The translations under genes were made by a program, and so were the position numbers. From Colletes latitarsis (lineage: Eukaryota; Arthropoda; Insecta; Hymenoptera; Colletidae), in contig NW_027488368.1 in NCBI RefSeq assembly GCF_051014445.1, forward strand, positions 24,464,001-24,528,000: a stretch of 64,000 nt of DNA. Direction: 5' to 3'. Below, piece after piece: positions 13,923 through 25,575 of the stretch (positions are counted from its first letter, which is position 1; each line of letters begins with the position of its first letter). The notes below the pieces were generated by a model, which did no database searches, was not told the origin of the DNA, and saw nothing but the letters and a program-made list of their open reading frames with translations.

Positions 13923-14977
13923 TCTGTGTGGTACCACATTACTACGTGATCCAAACTAGAAAAATCCCAGGATCTGTTCAGCAAGTATGTGAAGAATGCA
14001 AAAGTATGAGTCTGATGGGGGCAAATCCTAGACCAAACCGAGACCTAACATGCGTTATCCTCAAAAATATTGATCGATACCAGGTTTAATCGACTCTTTC
14101 TGTGTGGTACCACATTACTACGTGATCCAAACTAGAAAAATCCCAGGATCTGTTCAGCAAGTATGTGAAGAATGCAAAAGTATGAGTCTGATGGGGGCAA
14201 ATCCCAGGCCTAGCCTACACCTAACATGCGTTATCCTCTAAAATATTGATCGAAACCAGGTTTCATGCACTGTATCAGTGTGATACCACATTACCACGTG
14301 ATCCAAACCAGAAAAAATCCCAGGATCTGTTCAACAAGTATGTGAAAAATGCGAAAATATGACCCTGATGAGGGCAAAATCCAGACCTATCCCAGACATA
14401 ACTTGCGTTATCCTATAAAATATTGATCGAAACCAGGTTTAATAGACTGTTTCAGTGTGGTACCACATTACTACCTGATCCAAACCGGAAAAAACTCAGG
14501 ATGTGTCCAACAAGTATGTGAAGAATGCGAAAGTATGAGTCTGATGAGGGCAAATCCCAGGCTTAACCTAGACCTAACATGAGTAATCGTCTAAAATATT
14601 GATCGAAGCCAGGTTTCATGCACTGTATCAGTGTGATACCATATTACCACGTGATCCAAACCTGAAAAAATCCCAGGATCTGTTCAACAAGTATGTGAAA
14701 AATGCGAAAATATGACCCTGATGAGGGCAAATCCCAGGCCTAATCTAGAACTAACATGAGTTATCGTCTAAAATAATAATCGAAACCAGGTTTAATGGAC
14801 TGTTTCAGTGTGGTACCACTTTACTACGTGATCCAAAGCTGAAAAAACCCCCGATCAAGTCGACATGTATGTTAAAACTGCGCAAGTATGACCCTGATGA
14901 GGGCAAATTCCAGACCTATCCCAGACCTAGCTTGCGTTATCCTCTAAAATATTGATCGAAACCAGGTTTAATAGACA
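13923..14977 (+). repeat. Second copy of the 1.05-kb satellite segment
   Basis: This is the partner of 8136-9190, at offset 5787 bp. It shares the same private variants. Similarity starts inside a monomer at TTTCTGTGTGG, so the exchange points do not coincide with the monomer boundary used here. Confidence 0.82.
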
Positions 14978-16985
14978 GTTTCAGTGTGGTACCACATTAC
15001 TACGTGATCCAAACCAGAAAAAACCCAGGATCTGTTCAACAAGTATGTGAAAAACGCGGAAGTATGAGCCTGATGAGGGCAAATCCCAGACCTAACCTAG
15101 ACCTAACATGCGTTATCCTCTAAAATATTGATCGAAACCAGGTTTAATGGACTGTTTCAGTGTGGTACCACTTTACTACTTGATCCAAAGCTGAAAAAAA
15201 CCCTCGAGCAGGTCAACATGTATGTTAAAACTGCGAAAGTATGAGTCTGATGAGGGAAAATCCCAGGCCTAACCTAGACATAACATGCGTTATCCTCTAA
15301 AATATTGATCGAAAACAGGCTTAATGGACTGTATCAGTGTGGTACCACATTACTACGTGATCCAAACCAGAAAAAACCCAAGATCTGTTCAACAAGTATG
15401 TGAAAAACGCGGAAGTATGAGCCTGATGAGGGCAAACCCCAGGCCTAACCTAGACATAACATGCGTTATCCTCTAAAATATTGATCGAAACCAGGCTTAA
15501 TGGACTGTTTCAGTGTGGTACCACATTACTACGTGATCCAAACCAGAAAAAACCCAGGATCTGTTCAACAAGTATGTGAAAAACGCGGAAGTATGACCTT
15601 GATGAGGGCAAATCCCAGGCCTAACCTAGACATAACATGCGTTATCCTCTAAAATATTGATCGAAACCAGGTTTAATGGACTGTTTCAGTGTGGTACCAC
15701 TTTACTACGTGATCCATACCAGAAATGCCCAGGATCTCTTCAACAAGTATGTGAAAAATGCGAAGGTATGAGCCTGATGAGGGCAGATCCCAGACCTAAC
15801 CTAGACCTAACATGTGTTATCCACTCAAATCTTAATCGAAACCAGGTTTAATCGACTGTTTCAGTGTGGTACCACATTACTACGTGATCGAAACCAGAAA
15901 AAACCCAGGATACGTTCAAGAAGTATGTGAAGAATGCGAAAGTATGAGACTGATGCGGGCAAATGCTAGACCTAACCTAGACCTAACATGTGTTATCCTC
16001 TAAAATATTGACGGAAACCAGGTTTAATTGGCAGTTTCAGTGTGGTACCACATTACTACGTGATCCAATCCAGAAAAAGCCCAGGATCTAGCCAACAAGT
16101 ATGAGAAATGTGCGATAGTATGAGGCTGATGAGGGCAAATCGCAGACCTATCCCAGACCTAACTTGCGTTATCCACTAGAATATTGATCGAAAGCTGGTT
16201 TAGTTGACTGTTTCAGTTTGGTACCACATTACTACGTGATCGAAATCAGAAAAAACCCAGGATCTGTTCAAGAAGCACGTGAAGAATGCGAAAGTATGAG
16301 CTTGATGAGGGCAAATCCCAGACCTATCCCAGACGTAACTTGCGTTACCCTCTAAAATATTCATCGAAACCAGGTTTAATTGACTGTTTCAGTGTGGTAC
16401 CACATTACTACGTGATCCAAAGCAGAAAAAACCCTCGATCAGGTCAACATGTATGTTAAAACTGCGAAAGTATGACTCTGATGGGGGCAAATCCCGGACC
16501 TATCCCAGACCTAACTTGCGTTATCCTCTAGAATATTGATGGAAACCAGGTTTAATTGACAGTTTCAGTGTGGTACCACATTACTACGTGATCCAAACCA
16601 GAAGAAGCCCAGAAGCTGGCCATCAAGTATGAGAAATATGCGAAATTGCGAGCCTGATGAGAGCAAATCCCAGACGTAACCTAGACCTAATATGCGTTAT
16701 TCTCTAAAATATTGATCGAAACCAGGTTTAATGGACTGTTTCAGTGTGGTACCGCATTACTACGTGATCCAAACCAGAAAAAACCCAGGATCTGTTAAAC
16801 AAGTATGTGAAAAACGCGAAAATATAACCCTGATGAGGGCAAATCACAGACCTAACCCAGACCTAACTTGCGTTATCCTATAAAATATTGATCGAAACCA
16901 GGATTAATCGACTGTTTCAGTGTGATACCACTTTACTACGTGATCCAAACCAGAAAAAGCCCAGAATCTGGCCATCAAGTATGAG

Positions 16986-18904
16986 TGTTTAAAGACCTTA
17001 ACCGCCCTAAGGGGGGGGTTATTTTAGTCTGACGTGGTCCGGATTACGAGGGAAAGGACACTGGGAAAAAGTATTGAATAAATTGATGCACCAGAATTTG
17101 CTTAAGAAATTAAACGTTTATTTCAATCAAAAAAGAAAAAAAAGGAAAAAAACCGCCTAGACGTCGGTCCGACGTCTGGGGAAAAATCCTGGGCCGGCTT
17201 CTCCTGGCCAAGTTCGCGATGTGTTGTTCTGTAACAAGAAAAGACAAGGCTGGATTTAAATGCCTATTAACGCTTGTCGCGTTGCCTCTCTCGCTCTATC
17301 TCGCACGCTCCTGTCTGTGCCGTTCGCACTCGAGAGCGGAGATTACAGACACGTCTCGACGAACTGAGATATGTATAAGTGGACTGTATTTATGAACGTT
17401 CTCACAAATCGAGAACCGTTCGATCGCTGTGCGGAAGAAGAGATCTAATTTCTCAATTCTCCGCTTTTTAGCGATCGTTGAATGCCGCAGGAAAGGACAA
17501 CAGGTGGAGGTCGTAAAGCTCCAAATGCTGTCCAAACCGCAGTTTCTCACCGTTCCCTGCGTACAAGACGCGGTGTGGTGTAGCCCTTAACGGCGCACGT
17601 AGCGTCTTACGTTTAAAGGAGCATACACCACGGTGCTCATTATGCGTTGCTCTACGCACAGGGTACGTACTCACTGGCGGTCAAGGAGCGTTGCTCGAGC
17701 AGGTTGAGCTAAGAAGTCCGGAATTTCTTAGCCCCGACCTGAGAAACGGTGAGCCCACGTAGGGTATCGGTCAGAGACCACCCTAGGGGTGATATACAAA
17801 ACCGTGCGGACAATTCAACTTGTCGCACGACCGCGTCAAATGCAGCAGACCGTACGACAAATTCTTACACGACCGCGAAACTCAAACGTCACGTGAAGAT
17901 AATCAGCCTCACACGACCGCGTCAAATGCAGCAGTCCGTGGAGAAATCAGTAGTGAGTTGGCCGTAGCCACTGGCCGAAACTGGACTTCCGACGACCGCT
18001 GGTTGCAGCGAGACGTTGGAAAGTCAGCCTCACGACCGCGTCAAATGCAGCAGTCCGTGATAATGCCAGCCTCGCACGACCGCGTCAAATGCAGCAGTCC
18101 GTGGAGTCGTCAGTACTGATCGGGCCGTAGCCCTTGCTGAGACTGGAGTTTCGACACACGGGAAACGATTCTTATCTCGATTCCCCTTTCATGACCGCGT
18201 AGCACAAACGTCACATGAAAGTTGGACGAAAACCCACAGTCTTTTAAATTTTATTAATAATCTCGCCAAGCGGGAAACGAAGTTTTTCAATTCCCTCACA
18301 CGACCACGTAACTCGAGCGTCACGTGCTATTCGGCGAGATTGTACAGTCAATAATCGGGGCTGATAAAATGCCTCACCGATTTAGTTAATTTTGAGCAAT
18401 AATTTAAACTTCTCAACGAAAGGTTCGAGTGTTCTCAGAACCTATATTCGGAGATTTGGTTTCGTCGCGGAGCGGAATCGTTTGTCGATCTGCTCGCTGC
18501 GCGGACTCGCTTTCGAGTCTTGCAGCTAAGAAGCGAACAGACATCCGCAGTCGCGGCCACGAGAGGGGTAATCACCACCTCGCGGCGCTATCCCTGCTCT
18601 TCAATGTCTATCTCTTCTTAATTTCAATATTCCTCTACCCTCTCTGTTTATGGATCTTCGACGATCGATCCCAAGTAAATATATTGGGTCGATCACGTGA
18701 CTGAGAGCAACCAACACTCGCGTATGGTTTTTCTAACCTGTATCGTTCCGTGTACCGAACTACGCATCAGAGAGTCTCTGGAATGTCGCGTACACGAAAA
18801 ACAATACCGTACGAGGAATTTATGGTTCTCAGTTATAATTCACGTTAACTTGAATATTTCTCTAAACGGTTCTCAAATCCGTCAATTAACGCGATATTTA
18901 AACA
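16986..18904. mobile_element. Probable solo LTR (TG...CA, 5-bp target duplication)
   Basis: This 1919-bp non-satellite island begins TGTTTAAAG and ends ATTTAAACA, so its ends form an 8-bp perfect inverted repeat with TG/CA termini. It is flanked by the 5-bp duplication ATGAG at 16981-16985 and 18905-18909, and the satellite monomer continues in phase after it. No long open frame, primer-binding site or second copy of the sequence is visible, which fits a solo LTR left by recombination of a Gypsy- or BEL/Pao-like element. An AATAAA on the minus strand (TTTATT at 17117-17122), about 130 bp from the left end, weakly favours minus orientation; a plus-strand AATAAA is at 17077. A non-autonomous DNA transposon with very short inverted repeats is the alternative. 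Confidence 0.7.
17827..18330. repeat. Short interspersed motif repeats inside the LTR-like island
   Basis: A 22-bp word beginning ACGACCGCGTCAAATGCAGC occurs four times, at 17827, 17913, 18032 and 18076. A related word, ACGACCGCG or ATGACCGCG followed by an ACGTCACGTGA-like end, occurs near 17869, 18191 and 18300. The flanks also repeat (TCCGTGGAG; GGCCGTAGCC). The cluster could be a set of promoter or enhancer binding sites in the LTR, but no factor is assigned. Confidence 0.6.
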
Positions 18905-19847
18905 ATGAGAAATATGCGAAAGTACGAGCCTGATTTGGGCAAATCCTAGACCTAACCCAGACCTAACATGTGTTATCATCTAAAATATTGATGGAAACCA
19001 GGTTTGATTGACTGTTTCGGAGAGGTACCATATTACTACGTGATCGAAACCAGAAAAAACCCAGGATCTGTTCAAGAAGTATGTGAAGAATGCGAAAGTA
19101 TGAGACTGATGAGGGCAGATCCCAGACCTATCCCAGACCTTACTTGCGTTATCCTATAAAATGTTGATCGAAACCAGGATTAATCGACTGTTTCAGTGTG
19201 GTACCACTTTACAACGTGATCCAATCCAGAAAAAGCCCAGGATCTGTTCAACAAGTATGTGAAAAACGCGAAAGTATGACCCTGATGAGGGCAAATCCCA
19301 GACCTATCCCAGACCTTACTTACGTTATCCTCTAAAATATTGATCGAAACCAGGTTTAATTGACTGTTTCAGTGTGGTACCACTTTACCACGTGATCCAT
19401 ACCAGAAATGCCCAGGATCTGTTCAACAAGTATGTGAAAAATGCGAAGGTATGTGCCTGATGAGGGCAGATCCCAGACCTAACCTAGACCTAACATGTGT
19501 TATCCACTAAAATATTAATCGAAACCAGGTTTAATTGACTGTTTCAGTGTGGTACCACTTTACTACGTGATCCAAAGCAGAAAAAAACCCTCGATCAGGT
19601 CAACATGTATGTTAAAACTGCGAAAGTATGAGTCTGATGAGGGAAAATCCCAGGCCTAACCTAGACATAACATGCGTTATCCTCTAAAATATTGATCGAA
19701 ACCAGGCTTAATGGACTGTTTCAGTGTGGTACCACATTACTACGTGATTCAAACCAGAAAAAACCCAGGATCCGTTCAACAAGTATGTGAAAAACGCGGA
19801 AGTATGAGCCTGATGAGGGCAAATCCCAGACCTATCCCAGACCTAAC
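18905..19847 (+). repeat. 176-bp satellite array, block 3
   Basis: About five monomers continue the array after the LTR-like island, starting ATGAGAAATATGCGAAAG. The block ends at 19847 in the target duplication ATCCCAGACCTAAC (19834-19847) of composite insertion C. No gene is seen. Confidence 0.96.
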
Positions 19848-19866
19848 TTTTTTTTTTTTTTTTTTT

Positions 19867-20357
19867 GTCGTGGGGAAAATCTTCGAAAGACTCCCTCCCA
19901 CCTCTTTGGGGAGAGGCGGGAGGGTTGTGTGGGATTCCCCGCGCCCGTAGAATGACGGGCGCGGGACCTACCCACTGAAAATCCCACGGTGACCCTTCCG
20001 CACGATTTGGGAGGATACCGGGAATCGCTCGATGCATTCTTCCGGTATCCTCCCCGTGCCCGCGCTTTGCGCCCATCCCCGGGGGGGACAAACGGTCGCC
20101 CCGGTAGACACACTGTCTCATAGCGGCAGGACGGGGCCACTCCATCCCGCCGCCATCCGTCCCGGGGCGCATTTAGTGGCGGGCTGCGAGCCCCATCCCG
20201 CAACCGCATGCGACCCCGTTTCTACCCCTCGGCGGCCGGGAGCTGATGGCCGCTCCAGGCCACCGAGGGTGCCTCCCCGTGGGCCGGACCCACCCGGCCC
20301 GACCCATCGCCGCCTGGCGGGAGGAGGCTACCCTCTGGGCCCCCCTCCCAGCCAGGG
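19867..20357 (-). other. 3' UTR of copy C1 (subfamily-2 type) with hairpins
   Basis: This is the 3' UTR between the ORF2 stop (20358) and the poly(A). It keeps the hairpins seen in copy E, including GGAGGATACCGG with CCGGTATCCTCC and CCCGCGCCCGT with ACGGGCGCGGG. Several substitutions that separate it from subfamily 1 preserve pairing. The conserved stretch ending CCCCACGAC lies directly before the tail. Confidence 0.8.
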
Positions 20358-23312
20358 TCATCCGCCGCGCAAAGGCCGCCGCCCGCGACGTCTGGCGCCC
20401 AGGCGACGCCCTTGCGCCACCATACGAGCGCGAGCCTCAGCGCGCCGCTGAAGCTCGCGCTCCCTTCCCGCGGCCTCCTTTTGCAGCATTACGGTCTCGC
20501 AGAAGGAGGCCACGGCCCTCCACTTCCTCTCGCTGCCGAGCATGGCGCGCACCACACCCGGCAGCGAGACATCACGACCTATGACGCCGACCAGGACACG
20601 TCGCTCCCCCTCCCAAGCTGGGCATACCTGGAGGGTATGATCAGCCGTCTCCTGCTCTGCGTCACAATGGCAGCAACGCTCCGTCGGCTCCTTCCCTATC
20701 CGGCACAGGTATCTTCCGAAGCTACCATGCCCGGAAAATACCTGTGCCATCCGGTAAGAAAGGCTTCCATGGCCTCTGTCCAGCCACTCACACAGGAGTG
20801 GCCGAACAGCTCCGACTGTCCGGTGCCCCGTAGTTGGCCGGGCCAACCGCTCCTGCCACGCGAGCACCACGAACTGCCGGGCCTGGCGCTTCAGATCGCC
20901 CCAAGCAGGTTCATGCTCTCCCGGGACCGCCCCCACTCCCGCGCGAAGGTCGACACGATGACGATACATCATCGCGTGCGACCGCGCGAGGAGATCCATG
21001 GGCGGCATCCCCGCAGGAACCGTCGCCACCTCATGCGACACGGTCCGGTAGCCGCGGACGACTCTCAGCGCCATCCGCCTCTGCACCCGACGCAGCATCG
21101 TCATGCTGCGCCGAGAGGCCGCCAGGTCGTCCGCCCAGACGGGGGCCCCGTATAGGGCCACCGACTGAACCATTGCCACATAGAGGCGGCGAACTCGTCC
21201 CGCCGGGCCCTCCAGGGTGGGGAGGATCCGGCCTAAAGCCGAGACCATGCTCTCCAACCGGGGAACCAGGCAGCGGAAATGCTCCTCGAAGCGCCAGTGG
21301 CTATCGAGGATCAACCCCAGATACCTCATCCGGGGCTTCACCTCGATATCAGTCCCACCCACCCGCATCAGAGGGGGTGGCGGATCCTGCCGAGGTGAGT
21401 GGAGCGCTATCACCTCGGTCTTATGGACCGCCACCGTCATCCCCATCCCCCTGATCCGGTCGACGACGCGTTGCGCCCCCTCCTCGGCGAGGCGCTTGGC
21501 CCCCCCCCCCCCACTGAGCCCCGACAGCCAGCACCAGTGTGTCATCTGCGTGACACACGGCACTGACGCCGTCGGGGAGGTCGGCCCGCAACACCACGTC
21601 GTACGCGATGTTCCACAGGAGTGGCCCGAGGACCGACCCCTGCGGAACCCCGCAGTAGACCTCACTCCGCATATCACCATCCCGGCCCGGATACTCGATC
21701 CACCTGCCGCGGAGATAATCCCCGACGACTGCCCTGAGACACGGGGGTACCCGATGATATTCGAGCCCCCTCCGTATCTCCTCCCAGGGAAGGGTGTTAA
21801 ACGCGTTGGCAATATCCAGCGATACCGCCAACGCCACCCCTCCCCGGGAGACGGCCGCCTCCGAGAGGGCCCTCACACGACCTATCACGTCGATAGTCGA
21901 TCGGCCCCCCCCCCCCGGAAACCGAACTGGCAGTCGGCAAGACCCAAACCCGGCCGGGCACACCATCCGGACCCGGGGCCGTGTTACGAACCCCGAGCCG
22001 TCTGATGGCCGCTGCCAGCTCCTCCTGCGTGACCCCCAGCTCGGCCGTCCACTCCACTAGGACAGCCGCCGCCGCCGGAGGACGCGGTCCCCTCTCCCCA
22101 ATTGGGAAGAGTGTATTGACCACGTCCTCCAGCAGCCGGGGGTCAAGACCCTCGGTGACGGGGGGCGCCCACGGGCGGAGCTTATTCAGCACCACCTTAT
22201 ATGGGCGCCCCCATGGATCGTCATCAAGGGTCTGGAGGAGCTCCTTCCATGCCTGGGTCTTGGCCCGTTTGATGGCGACCTGCAGAGCAACCCGCGCCAC
22301 GCGGTATGCTCCATACAGGTCATCAGCTGCCCTCGCTCGCGCCACGCCGTCGCCTGTACGTTGACGACGGCGCGCGCGGGTGTACTGGCGTCGGGCGCGG
22401 ACAGTTGCGACTCGCAACTCCGCGATCGCGTCCGACCACCAGTACACCGCCCGGCGAGGAGAAGCCCGCCCGACCCGAGGCATCGCCGCGTCGCAAATAC
22501 CCGCGACCAATGCTCCGAGCCGGGCGACCTCCTCCTCTATGCTCGGCAACTCGGCCGCTCCCTGCGGCCAAGTTGCAGCGAGGGCAGCTGCCATCAGGGC
22601 GTCCTTGTCCAGGCGCCGAAGCGCCCAGCGGCGTGGTGGGGTGCCACGCAGGCGGCCGTGTCGGGATGCACTCGCGGCGGCAGAGACCTCCATCCGGATG
22701 TACCGGTGATCGGAGAGTGTCTCTGCCCCCGCGACCACGTGCCAACCCGACACCATGCGCACGGCGTTGGGGGTCGCGAATCCAACATCCACGATGGACC
22801 CCCCATATCGCCGCACGCATGTGTGCTCCGACCCCCGGTTCAATACCCGGAGGTCGAGCCCCGCCGCCCAATCGCCCAGGATCCCGCCGCGAACGGAGGT
22901 CCTGGGGGATCCCCAAGCCACCGACTTGGCATTAAAATCCCCCAGGACCGGCACCGGCCGGGCCGCGTAGCGCTGCACGGCATTCCGCGACCTCGGCCAA
23001 GTACAGCTCGAACGCAGCGTGACCGCTACGGGGCGAAATGTAGCACCCCACCACAGCGACTCCCCCCCAGTCCACGGCGACGAATCCCCGACCGCGCTCC
23101 AACAAGGAGAACGGTGGGGACCCGTCGCCCCCTCCCCATACCGTCGCCACCAAGCCGTCCGCGTCGCCCACCCAATGAGGGTGATCAGGGACGCGGTACG
23201 GCTCGGCGGCGACCGCCAGGCCAACCCCCCACTCCGCGAGGACTTGGGACATCAAGTCCTGTGCCGCGCGGCAGTGGTTGAGGTTGGCCTGGTGGAGGAG
23301 GCGGGGCGGCAT
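20358..23312 (-). pseudogene. Broken ORF2 of copy C1 (endonuclease / reverse transcriptase)
   Basis: ORF2 starts at the ATG at 23312 (MPPRLLHQAN) and ends at 20358. The endonuclease part keeps GDFNAKS and the intact SDHRYI motif that copy E has lost. An extra base near 22975 shifts the frame in the endonuclease. A 238-bp deletion at 21938/21939 joins the codons for RVWVL to the later ADCQFGF segment and shifts the frame again. C tracts are lengthened at 21500-21512 (13 C) and 21905-21916 (12 C). The RT active-site box reads CHADD instead of CYADD. It cannot encode an active enzyme. Confidence 0.9.
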
Positions 23313-25191
23313 TAATTAATGGCCGCGCCAGCCTCCTCCCGGCCGTCCGTCCCCGTAGCACCGTCCACCTCCATGGAGGACGATGCCACCGCCCTCGGCA
23401 CCGGAGCCGGTGCAGCCCGCCTCTTCCTCTCCTTCCGGGAGGGGGGGGGGAGCACTTCTTGCTCCCCACCCTGTGATCGGCTGGCCTCCCCATGTCCGCA
23501 CACAGCGGGCAGTGGGGGGCCGCCGAGCACTGGCTCGCACGGTGCTCTTTGGCACCGCAGCGGTAACACTGACCGCTGCGGTCCACCGGCGAGGTGCACC
23601 ACTGCCTCACTTGAACCAATTCGAGGCAGCGGTGACACTGGAGCGGGCGCGGCGCGAGGATTTCCACTCGCGCCGAAACCCACCCCACCAACACCCTCCC
23701 GGATTCCGCCACCTTACGGGCGGCGAAGAGGGGGCACCTGGCCCACACCGACCCGAGGCCGGAGGGCGACCTGCGGATCTCTTCGATCCGCAGGTCCGCC
23801 ACAGGACAGTCGCCCGCCCTCGCAAGGGCACGGGACACATCCTGTGCGCTGACCGAGTCGTCCAGCCCACAAACGCGCATCTCCGTGCGCTTCATGGGCC
23901 GGGCGACCCGGACACCTCGCTCGCCCAGCTGCTCCCGGAGCCTCTGGGCGAGACGATCCGCCTTCGCGCCGCCTTCTGCACCGGGGATCTCCAGCAAGAG
24001 ACCCCCGGTCACGGCCCTCTTCGCCCTCACGGAGGCGATGCCCAGCTCTTCCAGGGAGATATTCTCCCTGGCGAGCCGCATCGCCTCCGCGAGGGTCAGG
24101 TCGCCCCCCTGCGCAACGGCCAGCGTCACCGCTGCCGTTTTTGGGGGACGACCTGGTCGTGCCTTCCCGACCTTCGCGGCCTTTACCTTGGCCGCCGGCG
24201 GCGGAGGCGGAGGCTGCGGTTGCGAGGCCTTCCTCGCCGCCCGCTTCGCCTTCCGCCCCACCACCTCACTCCACGCCACCCCCCCTTGGGAGGGTGCTGT
24301 GGAGGACGCGACCACCGCGACCACGGGTACACCACACCCCTTGGGGGTCGCGACCCGGGGCCCTGGTGCCGCAACGCTGGGCGGAGCCTTCACTCCGCCC
24401 TTCTTTGTCTTCCCCGACTGTACCGGAACAGGTCGGGGAGGCACCGCCTTCCTGCTGACCGCTCTTCCGGTTAGGAGCTCCTCCCGGAAGGCGGCCAGCT
24501 TGCCATCAATCATGTCCCCAATCCTCCTCAGAAGATCGTCTTCTGAGGAGGACGGGGACTTCTTCACGGGCGGAGTGCGGGTGGAGGGGCCCACGGTGCC
24601 CCGCACCACTGCCGCCGCACTCCGCTTATTTACCTCCGCCGAGGGACGCGGCGGTGAAGGAGGAGGGAGGATGGGAGGGAGGGCCGCGCTGTTCCACAGC
24701 GCCTCTGCCCTCCTCCTCCCCTGTCGCTCCTCCTCCAACAGGAGCTGGAGACGGGCGTTCCGCCCTCTGAGCTCCCGCGCCGCCTCCCTCATTTCCTCCG
24801 CCGCGGCCTTCAGAGCCTCCGCGCCACCGCTTTTCTGCCCCTTAAAGGCGCAGGCAGCGGCGACTTTCTCCACCCGCCGCAAGGACGAGGAGATCCTCTC
24901 CGATATCTCCTCGGTCACCTCGTCCCTGAGGCAACTCAGCCTCACCGACGGGCTCATCGCCCCGCCCACCTCGACGACGGCCTGCCCCGTCCTCTTCCTC
25001 TTAGAGCCTATGTGGCTCATGCTAGAGGAGAAGGACGAGACCGACGCCGTCTCGTCGTCCTCCTCCACCCTCCACGAAGCCGGACCTGGCGCTGAGTGGG
25101 GCGCGAGCGCCGCCACCCTAACCCCAACCCCGTCTCCGTCCTCCCCAACCGACAAAACCCGCCCCATCCCCATTTTATTTTCTGTGTCCAT
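23312..25191 (-). pseudogene. ORF1 (Gag-like) of copy C1, frameshifted near the C-terminus
   Basis: The ATG is at 25191 (MDTENKMGMG) and the ancestral TAA overlaps the ORF2 ATG at 23312. Layout follows copy E ORF1: an acidic Ser-rich N-terminus, a basic SKRKRTG, a predicted coiled coil (LRDEVTEEISERISSSLRR onward), a Pro/Ala-rich linker and three CCHC knuckles at the C-terminus. A G tract of 10 at 23441-23450, against 9 C on the sense strand in copy E, adds one base after the third knuckle. The frame therefore misses the TAA and runs on to 23185. Such proteins bind element RNA in the ribonucleoprotein particle. Confidence 0.88.
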
Positions 25192-25575
25192 AATAATCCC
25201 ACGAGATGGTCGGAAATAAAGGTCCACCCGGGCAGAGCCGCCTTACCCGGGTAAGCCTAATACTCCGGGGGTTCGGCAGGTTCCCCGGAGGTGGTCGCTT
25301 GGGATTGGGCCTTCTCCCCCAACCATGCATCCCATCGCCGCGCACCATAGCTTAGGATTGGAGGGCGATTTTATAGAGTCGCCATATTCGTGGCCCAGGC
25401 GGTTAAGCCAAGACCCCCGTTCCTCCTGCCGTCACGTACCATTCACAAAACCAATAGGGAATTGTGAATGGGTCGTTGTGACGACCAACAGGAGGCTTAC
25501 GGTGTGTGTATGACTCGGGTACCCCGGGTTCGTTAAGCCCGTACTGCAGCTGAAAGGCTGGCAGCCCCTGAGGGG
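25192..25575 (-). promoter_or_regulatory. Complete 5' UTR of copy C1
   Basis: This is the 5' leader from the element start CCCCTCAGGGGCTGCC (minus strand) to the ORF1 ATG. It matches the copy E leader, including the branched structure formed by CCTCCTG/CAGGAGG around two hairpins. R1-clade leaders normally contain the internal promoter, but no core promoter motif can be identified by eye. Its intact first base is what makes the junction with C2 informative. Confidence 0.75.

Larger units (their letters stand above)
5609..16985 (+). repeat. 176-bp satellite array, block 2
   Basis: About 64 tandem monomers lie in the same orientation as block 1. Variation is organised. Four-monomer units of 694-705 bp occupy about 7540-10340, and a block of about 1.05 kb at 8136-9190 reappears nearly unchanged at 13923-14977. 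Small monomer-length differences explain why offsets are not exact multiples of 176. Short open frames (for example 10886-11077, 11609-11962, 15657-15851) come from the repeat itself and show no protein similarity that I recognise. The array ends at 16985 in ATGAG, the target duplication of the LTR insertion. Confidence 0.97.
19848..25575 (-). mobile_element. SatR1 copy C1, complete 5' to 3' but defective
   Basis: This minus-strand copy starts with a 19-T tract (19848-19866, the poly(A) on the coding strand) and ends at a complete element 5' end, CCCCTGAGGGG in plus orientation at 25565-25575. It carries 3' UTR, ORF2, ORF1 and 5' UTR. It is degenerate, with a 238-bp deletion in the RT region and several frameshifts. 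Its 3' half belongs to the subfamily of copy F, while ORF1 and the endonuclease resemble copy E. It does not end in satellite: its 5' end is fused to the middle of ORF1 of copy C2. Confidence 0.9.

Noticed and set aside
2122..16985. CRISPR-like array
   Set aside because: The repeat is 176 bp with no short-repeat/unique-spacer alternation, and the setting is an animal satellite with retrotransposons.
17296..18933. Open frames of 70-100 aa inside the LTR-like island
   Set aside because: They are short, overlap on both strands and show no gag, pol or transposase motif.
23885..25219. 444-aa plus-strand frame overlapping ORF1 of copy C1 (also 25705-27324 over C2)
   Set aside because: It is a shadow of the minus-strand ORF1, with Pro/Ser/Arg-rich composition and no domain.
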